From NCBI GenBank assembly GCA_947647275.1, contig CANSJQ010000002.1, positions 193,795-257,794 on the forward strand: DNA of 64,000 nucleotides, written 5' to 3'. Below the pieces are notes generated by a model, which was not told the origin of the DNA, searched no databases, and saw only the letters and a program-made list of their open reading frames with translations. Position numbers and translations under genes: made by a program. Position 1 is the stretch's first letter. The number at the start of each line of letters is the position of its first letter. Of the stretch, positions 45,394 to 54,642 are shown one piece after another. This DNA is from an uncultured Clostridiaceae bacterium (lineage in GTDB: Bacteria; Bacillota; Clostridia; TANB77; CAG-508).

Positions 45394-45609
45394 ATGAATA
45401 CTTTTTTAACAGTAGTTCTTTTTATTGCATGGTTGGCTTTGATTGCTATCCTTTCTATTGTAGCCTGCTACTTTGCACATGGATGCATTAACGGGCTCCG
45501 GGAAAAACACAAGACATCAGGAGATATTTGGTGGTGCATTACAGGTATCTTTATAACTATTTTTGTCATATGTGTTGATATAATTGTTATCGCAGCACCT
45601 TTTATCTAA
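45394..45609 (+). CDS. Small two-helix membrane protein, atypical base composition
   Basis: 71 residues: two transmembrane helices (FLTVVLFIAWLALIAILSIVACYF and WWCITGIFITIFVICVDIIVIAAPFI) joined by a charged loop (NGLREKHKTSGD). Richer in G and C than its neighbours, with codons GGG, CTC and CGG. The CGG at 45499 is in frame, followed by G, and reading on without a shift keeps the second helix. Strong SD AAAGGAGG. Perhaps newly acquired. Function unknown. Confidence 0.75.
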   Translation: MNTFLTVVLFIAWLALIAILSIVACYFAHGCINGLREKHKTSGDIWWCITGIFITIFVICVDIIVIAAPFI

Positions 45610-45634
45610 CCAACCGATTTCAGTAAAGCAAACA

Positions 45635-45668
45635 AAAAAGAGTTTCAGAATTGAAACTCTTTTTTGTT
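45635..45668. terminator. Bidirectional terminator between small membrane gene and gyrA
   Basis: AAAAAGAGTTTCA and TGAAACTCTTTTTT pair around GAAT. Confidence 0.88.
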
Positions 45669-45672
45669 ATTT

Positions 45673-48123
45673 TTATTCTTCTGTTTCATTTTCAGAATTT
45701 ATTAATTCTATACTTACAACTTTTCCACCATCATTAGTTCTCATTAATGTAACACCTTGTGTTGAACGTCCTAGTACACTTATATCTTCTACTTTTAGTC
45801 TTATTATTGTTCCTTTGTCTGTTATAAGCATTACGTCTTCTTCTCCAGTTGCTATTCTTATTCCTACTATGTCACCTGTTTTTGGTGTTATTTTATAGGT
45901 TAATACTCCTCTTCCGCCTCTGTTTTGTACTCTGTATTCGTCTAATTCTGTTCTTTTTCCAAAGCCGTGTTCTGTTATTGAAAGTAGTGTTGCTTTGCTT
46001 CCTACTATTATACTTTCCATTCCTATTACTTCGTCGCCGTCGTCTAAACGTATTCCTATAACTCCTTGTGCTGTTCTTCCTACTGAACGTACATCTTTTT
46101 CGCTATATGTTATTGCTAAACCTTTTTTTGTTACCATTACTATATTGTCTTGTCCATCTGTAAGTCTTACATCTATTAATTCGTCATCATCTTTTAGTGC
46201 TATTGCTAACAATCCTGTTGTTCTTGAAGAATCGTATTCATTTAGTGGTGTTTTTTTAATTAAACCACTCTTTGTTCCCATTAGTAAGTATTTTCCTTCT
46301 GCAAAATTTTGAATTGGTATTATTGTTGATACTTTTTCTCCACTATCTAATTTCAATAAATTAACTATTGCTGTTCCTTTAGCTGTTCTACCTGATTCTG
46401 GTATTTGGTATCCTTTTAATTTATATAATTTACCTTTATTTGTGAAGAATAATATTGTGTCATGTGTTGATGCTGTAAATATTTGTTTTACAAAGTCATC
46501 TTCTTTGGTTGTCATTCCTGTAATGCCTTTTCCACCTCTTCTTTGACTCTTATATGTGTCTATTGGCATTCTTTTTATATATCCAAAGTGACTTAAGGTT
46601 ATTACACATTGTTCTTCTTTTATTAAGTCTTCTAATTCGAAATCTCCTTCTGCTGCTACTATTTTTGTTTTTCTTTCATCTCCGAATTTTTCTCTTATTT
46701 CTATTAATTCTTCTTTTATTATTTCACAAACTAATCTTTCACTATTTAATATTTCTCTTAAATGAGCTATTAATTCCATTAATTGTTTGTATTCTTCTTC
46801 TATTTTTTCACGTTGTAAACCTGATAGTGTTTTTAATCTCATATCTAGTATAGCTTGTGCTTGTATGTCTGAAAGACCAAATCTATCCATTAATTTTTCT
46901 TTTGCATCATCATAAGAATTACGGATAATATTAATTACTTCATCAATATTGTCGATAGCTATTCTTAAACCTTCTAAAATGTGTGCTCTAGCTAATGCTT
47001 TGTCAAGTTCGAATTTTGTTCTACGAACTACTACATCTTTTCTATGATTTATATAGTGGTCTAAACATTGTCTTAATGTTAATATTTTTGGTTCTCCATT
47101 GACTAATGCAAGCATTATAATACCAAAAGTAATTTGCATTTGTGTAAATTTATATAATTGATTTAATATTACATTAGCATTTGCATCTCTTTTTAGCTCA
47201 ACAACTACTCTAACTTTGTGCTCTCTGTCAGATTCGTCTCTTATTTCGCCTATTCCTTCAATTCTTTTTTCCCTAACTAATGCAGCAATATTTTCTATTA
47301 ATTTGGCTTTATTTACTTGGTATGGAAGTGAGTTAACTACTATTCTTTGTTTATTTCCACTCATCTCTTCTATTTCTGCTTCAGCTCTTAATGTTATTTT
47401 TCCTCTTCCTGTTGTATATGCTTCTTTTATTCCTTCTCTTCCTAAAATTAAACCTTCTGTTGGGAAGTCTGGACCTTTTATTACTCCCATTAAGTCTTCG
47501 TCTGTTATATTATCTTCATCTATTATTTTTATAATTCCATTTATAACTTCTGTTAAGTTATGTGGAGGTATATTTGTTGCCATACCTACGGCTATACCTG
47601 AAGAACCATTTACTAAAAGTGCTGGTATTTTTGCTGGTAACACTGTTGGCTCTTGAAGTCTATCATCAAAGTTTGGCATGAAATCTACTGTATTTTTCTC
47701 AATATCTGTAAGCATAACTTCTGCCATTTTTGACATTCTAGCTTCTGTATAACGGTAAGCAGCAGCTCCATCACCATCAATAGAACCAAAATTTCCATGT
47801 CCATCAATTAATTGATATCTCATAGAGAAATCTTGTGCAAGTCTTACCATTGCATCATAAACTGAACTATCTCCATGTGGATGATACCTACCTAAAACGT
47901 CTCCAACTGTTGTTGCAGATTTTCTATATGGCTTGTCTGGTGTTAATCCATCTTCATGCATTGTATATAAAATTCTTCTATGTACTGGTTTTAAACCATC
48001 TCTAACATCTGGAAGTGCACGAGATACTATAACACTCATTGCATAGTCAATATATGCTGTTTTCATCTCTTGCTCAATATCTCTGTTAATAATTTTTCCA
48101 TCTTTGTCTTGTATTTCTTCCAT
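45673..48123 (-). CDS. gyrA: DNA gyrase subunit A
   Basis: 816 residues. Breakage-reunion domain with YAMSVIVSRALPDVRDGLKP, quinolone-pocket GRYHPHGDSSVYDAMVRLAQ (both Ser present) and catalytic Tyr in AAYRYTEARMS. The coiled-coil tower is followed by the GyrA box QRRGGKG and a six-blade beta-pinwheel with repeated RGG/RT-Q-G motifs. It forms A2B2 gyrase with the gyrB product 11 kb away, and introduces negative supercoils. No CGG in frame despite about 50 Arg codons. Confidence 0.98.
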   Translation of the reverse strand: MEEIQDKDGKIINRDIEQEMKTAYIDYAMSVIVSRALPDVRDGLKPVHRRILYTMHEDGLTPDKPYRKSATTVGDVLGRYHPHGDSSVYDAMVRLAQDFSMRYQLIDGHGNFGSIDGDGAAAYRYTEARMSKMAEVMLTDIEKNTVDFMPNFDDRLQEPTVLPAKIPALLVNGSSGIAVGMATNIPPHNLTEVINGIIKIIDEDNITDEDLMGVIKGPDFPTEGLILGREGIKEAYTTGRGKITLRAEAEIEEMSGNKQRIVVNSLPYQVNKAKLIENIAALVREKRIEGIGEIRDESDREHKVRVVVELKRDANANVILNQLYKFTQMQITFGIIMLALVNGEPKILTLRQCLDHYINHRKDVVVRRTKFELDKALARAHILEGLRIAIDNIDEVINIIRNSYDDAKEKLMDRFGLSDIQAQAILDMRLKTLSGLQREKIEEEYKQLMELIAHLREILNSERLVCEIIKEELIEIREKFGDERKTKIVAAEGDFELEDLIKEEQCVITLSHFGYIKRMPIDTYKSQRRGGKGITGMTTKEDDFVKQIFTASTHDTILFFTNKGKLYKLKGYQIPESGRTAKGTAIVNLLKLDSGEKVSTIIPIQNFAEGKYLLMGTKSGLIKKTPLNEYDSSRTTGLLAIALKDDDELIDVRLTDGQDNIVMVTKKGLAITYSEKDVRSVGRTAQGVIGIRLDDGDEVIGMESIIVGSKATLLSITEHGFGKRTELDEYRVQNRGGRGVLTYKITPKTGDIVGIRIATGEEDVMLITDKGTIIRLKVEDISVLGRSTQGVTLMRTNDGGKVVSIELINSENETEE

Positions 48124-48203
48124 TTTTATTTTTCCTTCCTTTCGCTTAGAAACACCTTAGTTTCTCCTATGTTTGTATTATATTTTAAATATAAAAAAAA
48201 AGC

Positions 48204-48258
48204 AAGAAAAAACAGCAAAAAAACTTAATTTTCCGTAAGTTTTTTGCTGTTTTTTATA
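48204..48258 (-). terminator. Terminator after DUF2442/DUF4160 pair
   Basis: AAAACAGCAAAAAAACTTA and TAAGTTTTTTGCTGTTTT form a long stem followed by T-rich sequence. It lies about 60 bases after the DUF2442 stop. Confidence 0.75.
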
Positions 48259-48322
48259 TACTTTTTACTACTTATATTTCTACGCCATTTTCCCATATTT
48301 CTTCTGAAGATAAATCTATATT

Positions 48323-48517
48323 TTAACTCCAACTAATTCCATATCCACTGATATCTACTACTACATTGTTAAATATATCTTTATTATTTAATATACTAAA
48401 TACTTCAATTTTATTTAATAATTCTTTTATATCATATTCCTTCTTTATACCATTTTCAAATTCTGCTATAATTATTAAATTTTCTTTTGGAATTATATTT
48501 TTTATTTTGTGAAACAT
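48323..48517 (-). CDS. DUF2442 family protein
   Basis: 64 residues with the DUF2442 layout: NLIIIAEFENGIKKEYDIKELL and a C-terminal VVVDISGYGISWS, matching the family end x-D-x-x-G-x-G-x-x-W. Cotranscribed after DUF4160, the usual pairing. Family often near toxin-antitoxin sets, function unknown. Confidence 0.85.
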   Translation of the reverse strand: MFHKIKNIIPKENLIIIAEFENGIKKEYDIKELLNKIEVFSILNNKDIFNNVVVDISGYGISWS

Positions 48518-48540
48518 TATATTTCCCCCTATTCTAATGG

Positions 48541-48783
48541 TTATATTTTTTTAAAGTTTTGTGTTTTCCATATATCCATTATATCTTCTTTATTTTTTAT
48601 TATCCATTCTTTTACTAATTTTAATGCTTTTTCTGGCAAATCACCTTCTATAACTTCTAATGTTTCAATATTTATTGCAGACATATATTCTCCATATATG
48701 GCATGTAAATGTTGTGGATTATTCTCTTTTTGCATAAAATATATTTTTATTACTATTCCATAAAATTTTGAAATTACTGGCAT
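48541..48783 (-). CDS. DUF4160 family protein
   Basis: 80 residues. MPVISKFYGIVIKIYFMQKENNPQHLHAIYGEY has the DUF4160 signature I.I..Y..dH.PPHfHa.Y (His pair kept). It is followed 23 bases on by DUF2442. The pair is suspected of toxin-antitoxin-like behaviour but this is unproven. Confidence 0.88.
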   Translation of the reverse strand: MPVISKFYGIVIKIYFMQKENNPQHLHAIYGEYMSAINIETLEVIEGDLPEKALKLVKEWIIKNKEDIMDIWKTQNFKKI

Positions 48784-48864
48784 CTTTTTCTTTCTTCATT
48801 CTATCATTATTTTTTATTTAAATCAACTGTTGAGTTAACTTTTTGTTAATCTTATAAATTATAT

Positions 48865-48956
48865 TTTGAATTGTCGACACAGTGAGTCGACAATTCAAAT
48901 ATACTATTATTTACTAATTTAAAGATTTTCCACTCAGTGCGTGGAAAATCTTTAAA
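48865..48956. repeat. Two adjacent perfect palindromes with related loops
   Basis: Palindrome 1: TTGAATTGTCGAC/GTCGACAATTCAA (48866-48898) with loop ACAGTGA. Palindrome 2: TTTAAAGATTTTCCAC/GTGGAAAATCTTTAAA (48918-48956) with loop TCAGTGC. The loops share CAGTG while the stems are unrelated. Palindrome 2 overlaps the stop of the 49 kb gene and is probably its terminator. Confidence 0.8.
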
Positions 48957-49675
48957 CTAGCATTTTGGCTAATTCCTGCTGTTCTGTACTTAAATTAAAA
49001 TCTTTTCCATTATTTTTTATTAAATTATGTAGGTTTTCTATTGTTCTGGCTTCTTTTATTGTGTTTTCCATTGGTACTAGTTCTTTTAGTTCTGCTCTCA
49101 TTTTATATATTTGGTTTGTCATTCCTTCGAAGTCTTTGTTGTTAAAACATTCTTTCCAATTGTTTGAATATCTTTGCAGTCTTTCTGCACTTTTTATTTG
49201 TTTGTTAAATTCGTTTTCTATATTATTTGCTACATTATTTAATAGTGTGTTTTTTCCTGTTCTTATTGTTCTTGCTATTGTTGTTGGTAATATTCCTTTT
49301 TCTTCAGTTTTTTCTAGTACATAATCTATCGTGTCTGACATTCCATCTATTATTCCACCTTTTTGAACTGCTGCTTGCATTTGAGATATATTATCGAAGT
49401 TTCCTGTAATTATTCCGAATTGCACTTTTTCCTAAATCTATTGCAGATGAAACTACTTTTTTTATTCCTTCTGATAGTCCTTCATTTAATAATGTATCTT
49501 TTATTTCTATTACTTGATTTTCTATTAAATCTGGAAGTAACATTCTAAGTCCTATATCCATTCCTACATTTATTGTTTTTCCTAATGTTGATTCTAAAAA
49601 ATTATTTTGTTTTTTTCCTATTTCTATATTATTTGAAATATTATTTTCTTGTAAATTATTTTCTATTAAATTCAT
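48952..49675 (-). CDS. Unknown helical protein, interrupted by +1 shift at CGGA
   Basis: ATG 49675 (after AAAGGAGAACAAAC) opens a frame that stops after codon 94. At codon 87 CGG (49417-49415) is followed by A. Skipping the C reads ATT GGA ATA ATT ACA GGA AAC TTC and joins the downstream frame to 48952, about 240 residues in total. Hydrophilic helices prevail (EIGKKQNNFLESTLGKTINV; ILPTTIARTIRTGKNTLLNN; MRAELKELVPMENTI). It directly follows the CpaE/MinD-like gene (15 bases) in the secretion block. Family not recognised. Confidence 0.78.
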
Positions 49676-49690
49676 ATGTTTGTTCTCCTT

Positions 49691-50965
49691 TTATATATTA
49701 AGTATTTTTTCATATTCTTTTTTTATTTCTTTTTTTACTAATTTATTTTGTTTATAATTTTTATTTATTAATAAATTATATTTTTCATTAAAATTTATTT
49801 TTCCTAATATTTTATAATCATTAAATATATTTTTAATGATTTTATCTTTTACTGAATGTTTATTATATTTATTAATTAATAAATTAATTTTATTTTTTTC
49901 TATATTCCATTCTTTATTATAAATTTCCAATAAACTTTTTGCTTTTTTTATTTCTATTAAATTTGCTTCGAATAAATAAATATTTAAGTCACTATTATTT
50001 ATTATATTTTTTGTATATTCAAAAAAACATTCTGCTGAATTATCTATTATAATATAATCATAATTTTCTTTTAATTCTTCTAATATATTTTTTACTTTTG
50101 AACTACTTATTTTGTATTTACTATCAAATAATAAATTCATACCTGATATTAAATCTATATTTTTATTTATTTTAATAATTAATTCTTTTATATTTATTTT
50201 GTTATTTATTAAAGTATTATTTTTAATTTTATTTTTTATTTTTTCTGGATATTTATTTACACCAAGAAGGGTGTGTAGACTGTTATTTAGAATATCAAAA
50301 TCTGTGATTAAAACTTTATAATTATTTTCTTTTAACAAATTAGCAATATTAATAGTAGCTATACTTTTTCCAACTCCGCCTGTACCTAATATACTAATTA
50401 CTTTTTTATCTAAATTAATTTTTGTATTTATTCTATTTTTTCTTTTTACTTTTAATTTAATTTCTTTTATTATTTTATTTTTAATTTCTTTATTGTTTTC
50501 TATTTCTTTTTTATTTATTAAATTTTCTCCATTATTAATATTAATATTATTTTTAATTAATATATTTTTTAAATTTTCTAATTCTTGTATTATTTTTTCA
50601 TTTTCATTGTAATTATTTTTTATTAAATTAATAATATCATTTATTTGTATTTTATTATTATAAAATATTTTAAAAATTCCTTTTGCATATAAATAATTTT
50701 CTAATTCTTCTTTTTCTGTTTCTAATATTAAAATTATTTTTAATGTATTATTTTTTTCTTTTATTTTTTCTATTAATTTTTTTATTTCATATTCACCTGG
50801 TAAAAATTCACTTAATATTAAATAATCAATCTCTTTTCTATTTTCTAATATTTCGAATATACCATCTTGATATAAAATGTCATTTGCTAGTATATTAAAT
50901 TCATTTATTTCTTTTAATTTATCATTTACAACCGAATTACATAATGCAGTTATTATATTTTTCAT
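49691..50965 (-). CDS. CpaE/MinD-like P-loop ATPase
   Basis: 424 residues. The N-terminal receiver-like domain (IDYLILSEFLPGEYEIKKLI; LKIILILETEKEELENYLYAKGIFKIF) lacks an obvious phosphoacceptor context. A Lys/Asn-rich linker leads to a MinD/ParA ATPase with deviant Walker A ILGTGGVGKSIATINIANLL and switch I/II segments VLITDFDILNNSLHTLLG and YDYIIIDNSAECFF. CpaE/TadZ proteins place pilus or secretion machines at a pole. Here it lies between VirB4-like and the CGG-split helical gene. Confidence 0.82.
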   Translation of the reverse strand: MKNIITALCNSVVNDKLKEINEFNILANDILYQDGIFEILENRKEIDYLILSEFLPGEYEIKKLIEKIKEKNNTLKIILILETEKEELENYLYAKGIFKIFYNNKIQINDIINLIKNNYNENEKIIQELENLKNILIKNNININNGENLINKKEIENNKEIKNKIIKEIKLKVKRKNRINTKINLDKKVISILGTGGVGKSIATINIANLLKENNYKVLITDFDILNNSLHTLLGVNKYPEKIKNKIKNNTLINNKINIKELIIKINKNIDLISGMNLLFDSKYKISSSKVKNILEELKENYDYIIIDNSAECFFEYTKNIINNSDLNIYLFEANLIEIKKAKSLLEIYNKEWNIEKNKINLLINKYNKHSVKDKIIKNIFNDYKILGKINFNEKYNLLINKNYKQNKLVKKEIKKEYEKILNI

Positions 50966-51047
50966 AACTATCCCTCTTTTCTTTTTATGCTTTATGTTTA
51001 TTAAATTTTAGTGTTTCAATAATTCTTTCTTTTACTTTTATCCGTTA

Positions 51048-52877
51048 CTATTCAATAACTTTTCTTTCTTCTTCTGAGCTCTCTATTTTAGTAAGTATGT
51101 GGTCATCTCCAACAAACATTAAACATTCTCCTCTTTTTAATGACTTAATTTCTATTTTCTCTTTTTCTGATAAATTTGTATATTCTGAAAGTAATTTTAT
51201 ATTTTCTTCTTCTAATGAAAAAAATGTTTTTATTTCTGAATTATTTAAAATACTTTTTCCATAAGCACCATTTTCTAAACTAAATAAATCTGAAATATCT
51301 TGTGTAATTGCTACACCACTTCCACCATATTTTCTTATTGTTTTAAATATTTTATAAATAAAACTTGCTACTTCTTTATTTGATGTTACTCCTATTAATC
51401 TCCAAATTTCATCTAAATAAATTGCCTTTTTTATATTTCTATCTTTTTTTATTTTATCCCAAAATAATGTAGTAAATAAAAACATTCCATATTTTAAATT
51501 TTCTTCTCCTAATTCATATACATCTGCAACTATTAATTTATTATTTAATTCTACATTTGTATACTGATTAAAAAATTTAAGTGAACCTTTTACAAAAGGT
51601 ATTAATTTTGTCTTAAATATTTTTGTTTTTTCATCTTTATCTAATAAATTATAAAAATCTTCTAATATTGGCATATCATGAGTCTCTTTAAATATTGGTT
51701 TTATTGTTACTTTATTTTTTTCTGTTTTATATAAACTTTTATCATCAAATGTTATTCCTTTTTGTTTATATACTTCTATTATTTTTTCTTCTAATATTGC
51801 TTTTTCTTCTTCATTTATACTTCCAAAAATCAAATTAAAAAATCCTATTAAATTTGGTATTTTAGTTGCTAAATATCCTCCTTCTCCTTCTTCTAAACTT
51901 TCTTTTCGTATGTCAAAAATATTGACGTAAGTTGTAGAGCTAGAGCCTATTTTTAATAAAGTTCCATTTAAGTTCTCACATAATTTTGTATATTCTCTAT
52001 CTGGGTCTATTATATATTGTTCTATTCCTAACAACCTAAATCGCAAAGCTAATAATTTAATATAGAAAGACTTACCTGCTCCACTTGTTCCAAATATACA
52101 CATATTTGCATTTTTATATTTATTTTGATTATATCTATCAATAAATATTAAAGAATTATTATAAATATTTGTACCTATAAAAATTCCTTCTTCATCAAAA
52201 ATAGAAGAAGATATAAATGGATATGTACATACTAGTCCAGAAGTTAATATATTTCTCTTTGTTACTTGTTTTATATCATTACTATTTTTCATAAAAGGTA
52301 AACAAGCTTTAAAAGTTTGCTCTTGTCTAAAATATCCTCTTCTTAATTGCATTCCTTTACTTTGAATTATTCCTTCTATTTTATTTAGTATATATTCTAA
52401 TTCTTTTTTATCTTCTGAATATACAGTTATATAAATATATAAAAAATATAAATCTTCATTATTTAATTGAATTTCTTTTCTAATATATTTAGCATCTTTA
52501 TATGTAAATGCTGCAATTTCTATATCTTCTCTATTTTCATTTATATTTTTTAAATCTACACCTACATTTCCTATATGATAAGTTAAATCTTTTACTACTT
52601 TATATGGATTTTGTTTTTCGTAAAATATAGAAATATTCATATTAATATTTGAATCAATTATTGATTTTAATAATAAGTCTGTTTGTTCATGATAATAATT
52701 TGTTATTAATAATGTAGAAAAATACATATTATCTATTTCTATATATTTTGGATTTGTTATATTTATATAACTAGGACTAATAAAATCCTTTTCACAAAAA
52801 ATACCTTCTAAATTATTTTCTTGATTTTTTATTTCTTTTATTTTTATTAATTTATTTTTAATTAATTCTTCTAAAAT
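51048..52877 (-). CDS. VirB4-like T4SS ATPase (candidate ATT start)
   Basis: 609 residues counted from ATT 52877, eight bases after AAAGGAGG. No ATG/GTG/TTG lies between that SD and ATG 52727, and an in-frame TAA lies just upstream. The extra 50 residues (LEELIKNKLIKIKEIKNQEN...SPSYINITNPKYIEIDN) continue the VirB4/TraC N-domain. Walker A GTSGAGKSFYIKLLAL, Walker B KKAIYLDEIWRLIG, YIIDPDREYTKL and GVAITQDISDLF identify the CagE/TrbE/VirB4 group that powers T4SS assembly. Confidence 0.88.
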   Translation of the reverse strand: MLEELIKNKLIKIKEIKNQENNLEGIFCEKDFISPSYINITNPKYIEIDNMYFSTLLITNYYHEQTDLLLKSIIDSNINMNISIFYEKQNPYKVVKDLTYHIGNVGVDLKNINENREDIEIAAFTYKDAKYIRKEIQLNNEDLYFLYIYITVYSEDKKELEYILNKIEGIIQSKGMQLRRGYFRQEQTFKACLPFMKNSNDIKQVTKRNILTSGLVCTYPFISSSIFDEEGIFIGTNIYNNSLIFIDRYNQNKYKNANMCIFGTSGAGKSFYIKLLALRFRLLGIEQYIIDPDREYTKLCENLNGTLLKIGSSSTTYVNIFDIRKESLEEGEGGYLATKIPNLIGFFNLIFGSINEEEKAILEEKIIEVYKQKGITFDDKSLYKTEKNKVTIKPIFKETHDMPILEDFYNLLDKDEKTKIFKTKLIPFVKGSLKFFNQYTNVELNNKLIVADVYELGEENLKYGMFLFTTLFWDKIKKDRNIKKAIYLDEIWRLIGVTSNKEVASFIYKIFKTIRKYGGSGVAITQDISDLFSLENGAYGKSILNNSEIKTFFSLEEENIKLLSEYTNLSEKEKIEIKSLKRGECLMFVGDDHILTKIESSEEERKVIE

Positions 52878-52904
52878 TTTGAATACCTCCTTTTATAATT
52901 ATTT

Positions 52905-53222
52905 AATATTTTTATTTTTAATTTTTATATTTCATTTTTAATTTCTAATTTTTAATTTTCATTTTTAATTTTCATTTTTAATTTTTAATTTTCATTTTTA
53001 ATTTTCATTTTTAATTTTTAATTTTCATTTTTAATTTTTAATTTTCATTTTTAATTTTTAATTTTAATTTTTAATTTTCATTTTTAATTTTCATTTTTAA
53101 TTTTTAATTTTAATTTCTAATTTTTAATTTTCATTTTTAATTTTTAATTTTAATTTCTAATTTTTAATTTTCATTTTTAATTTTAATTTTCATTTCTATT
53201 TCTATTTTTATTTCTATTTTTT
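52905..53222 (-). repeat. AT-only tandem repeat block
   Basis: About 300 bases made of units ATTTTCATTTTTA and ATTTTTAATTTTCATTTTTA in varied order, with a single C per unit on the plus strand (TGAAAATTAAAAATTAAAAA on the other). It lies between the VirB4-like gene and the gene at 53475. The remaining spacer 53223-53474 is AT-rich and holds nothing else clear. Confidence 0.88.
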
Positions 53223-53474
53223 AGTCTTATACTTTTTCGTTCTAATGTTTATTATTACTATTTATTTTTAAATTTAATTTTTTTATCATTTACTATATTA
53301 TTTTATAATTATCTTTTTAACATCTTAGTTTTTTAAAGTTTATTATACAGTGTTGAAAATATCTTCATATATTCTTCAATTTTCTATTTTTTAGTCAATA
53401 TTTATACTATATTTACTATCGGATTACTTTCTTTTAGGCTTTTCTACGTTTAATAAAAATTTTAATATTTTATT

Positions 53475-54053
53475 TTACATAATTGTATTATCATTGTTAT
53501 GCATTCTTGTATTAATGAATGAATATAGTATTGAAATAATTTCTTGTTTTTTAGAAATGTCCTTAACTACGTTTCCGCATCTGGCTAAACATTCTTTTAT
53601 TTTATAAAAATTATCATTTAATTCTTCAATTATCATTTCTTCTGTTTTTATATTTTCGTGTGTTTTTGAATTTTTTATTATTATATAAAATCTTTTATTT
53701 GAGGATTTTTTATTTTGATTTAATTTTTTTATATATTGAATATAATTTTCAGATATTTTTTTAATATTTTCTTTTTCAATATTTTTTTGTGAATTTATTT
53801 TTGAAATATGTTTTGATAAATCTTCTTTGTTACTTTGAATTAAAATTTGGATATCAAAATTACATGTTTTTAAAAATAATTTATAAGAATTTAAAATTGC
53901 TTCTTTTTCTAATTCAGATTTTAAATTGAAATTAATTGGATTTATTTGAATTATTTTTATATATAAATTATCTTCTAATTTAATAATTCCATTATCTAAA
54001 ATCTTCTGAAAAGGAAGCCAATCTTGTACCGAATATAATTGTTCCTGTTTCAT
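53475..54053 (-). CDS. VirB4/TraC N-terminal-domain-like protein
   Basis: 192 residues, soluble, beginning YSVQDWLPFQKILDNGIIKL and YIKIIQINPINFNLKSELEKEAILNSYKLFLKTC, the pattern of TraC/VirB4 N-terminal domains; IQILIQSNKEDLSKHI and a C-terminal ARCGNVVKDISKKQEIISILYSF follow. No Walker motifs, so it is a stand-alone N-domain that may work with the ATPase downstream. ATG after AAAGGAATAAAAA. Confidence 0.7.
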   Translation of the reverse strand: MKQEQLYSVQDWLPFQKILDNGIIKLEDNLYIKIIQINPINFNLKSELEKEAILNSYKLFLKTCNFDIQILIQSNKEDLSKHISKINSQKNIEKENIKKISENYIQYIKKLNQNKKSSNKRFYIIIKNSKTHENIKTEEMIIEELNDNFYKIKECLARCGNVVKDISKKQEIISILYSFINTRMHNNDNTIM

Positions 54054-54175
54054 TTTTTATTCCTTTCTTTATTTTTTATTTTATAATTCTATTCTAACTT
54101 GCATTTATGTAAATGTCAACAAAAATCGTTCGTCAAATTACGACAGTATTTTTATTTTTAATACTTCTATTTAAA

Positions 54176-54204
54176 ATAAAAAACTTCAAAAAGAAGTTTT
54201 TTAT
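54176..54204 (-). terminator. Terminator after PNPOx-like pseudogene
   Basis: AAAAAACTTC/GAAGTTTTTT around AAAAA. Confidence 0.7.
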
Positions 54205-54574
54205 ACATATTTTGATATTTTATTAACTGTAATTAAAATAGCTCCTTTAGGTTTAGTTGCTCCAAAAGGAGTAACTTCTCCATTTCCGAAAAAAGTATTT
54301 TTACAAATATCATAATATTCCCCATTAATATAATATTCTGCTGTTCCAAACATTCTTAGTCCTTCATATTTTTCATTAAAAACTGTCAAAACTACATTAT
54401 ATATTGTACATTTTTCTGTGTATTAATCATTTCATTTACTGATATAATTAACTTATTTTTATCTATTATTTTTACGTCTGATGCAACTGCTAAGTTAGGA
54501 TTATTTTCACTATTTACTGTAGCTATATGCATGGGTTTTCCATTTATTAAATCGTTATATTCAAATAAATTCAT
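54201..54574 (-). pseudogene. Pyridoxamine 5'-phosphate oxidase-like flavin-binding protein, frameshifted by one missing base
   Basis: ATG 54574 follows GGAGG. Part 1: MNLFEYNDLINGKPMHIATV, NPNLAVASDVKIIDKNKLII, VNEMINTQKNVQY. Part 2 in another frame: NVVLTVFNEKYEGLRMFGTAEYYINGEYY...FGNGEVTPFGATKPKGAI. Restoring one A in TATATAAT near 54400 would give NVQYNNVVLTVF. The change is in the opposite sense (-1) from the CGGA cases and there is no CGG, so it looks like an ordinary mutation or sequence error. Confidence 0.75.
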
Positions 54575-54642
54575 TAAATTACCTCCATAAATAAATTTAT
54601 GTTTATTATAACATAAAAATTTAATTCTGTCATTATTCTTTT

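Noticed and set aside
45394..45609. +1 shift at CGG-G in the small membrane gene
   Set aside because: A shift would destroy the second membrane helix and end soon after; the zero frame is better.
52905..53222. CRISPR array
   Set aside because: Units are 13-20 bases of pure AT-rich tandem repeat without spacers.
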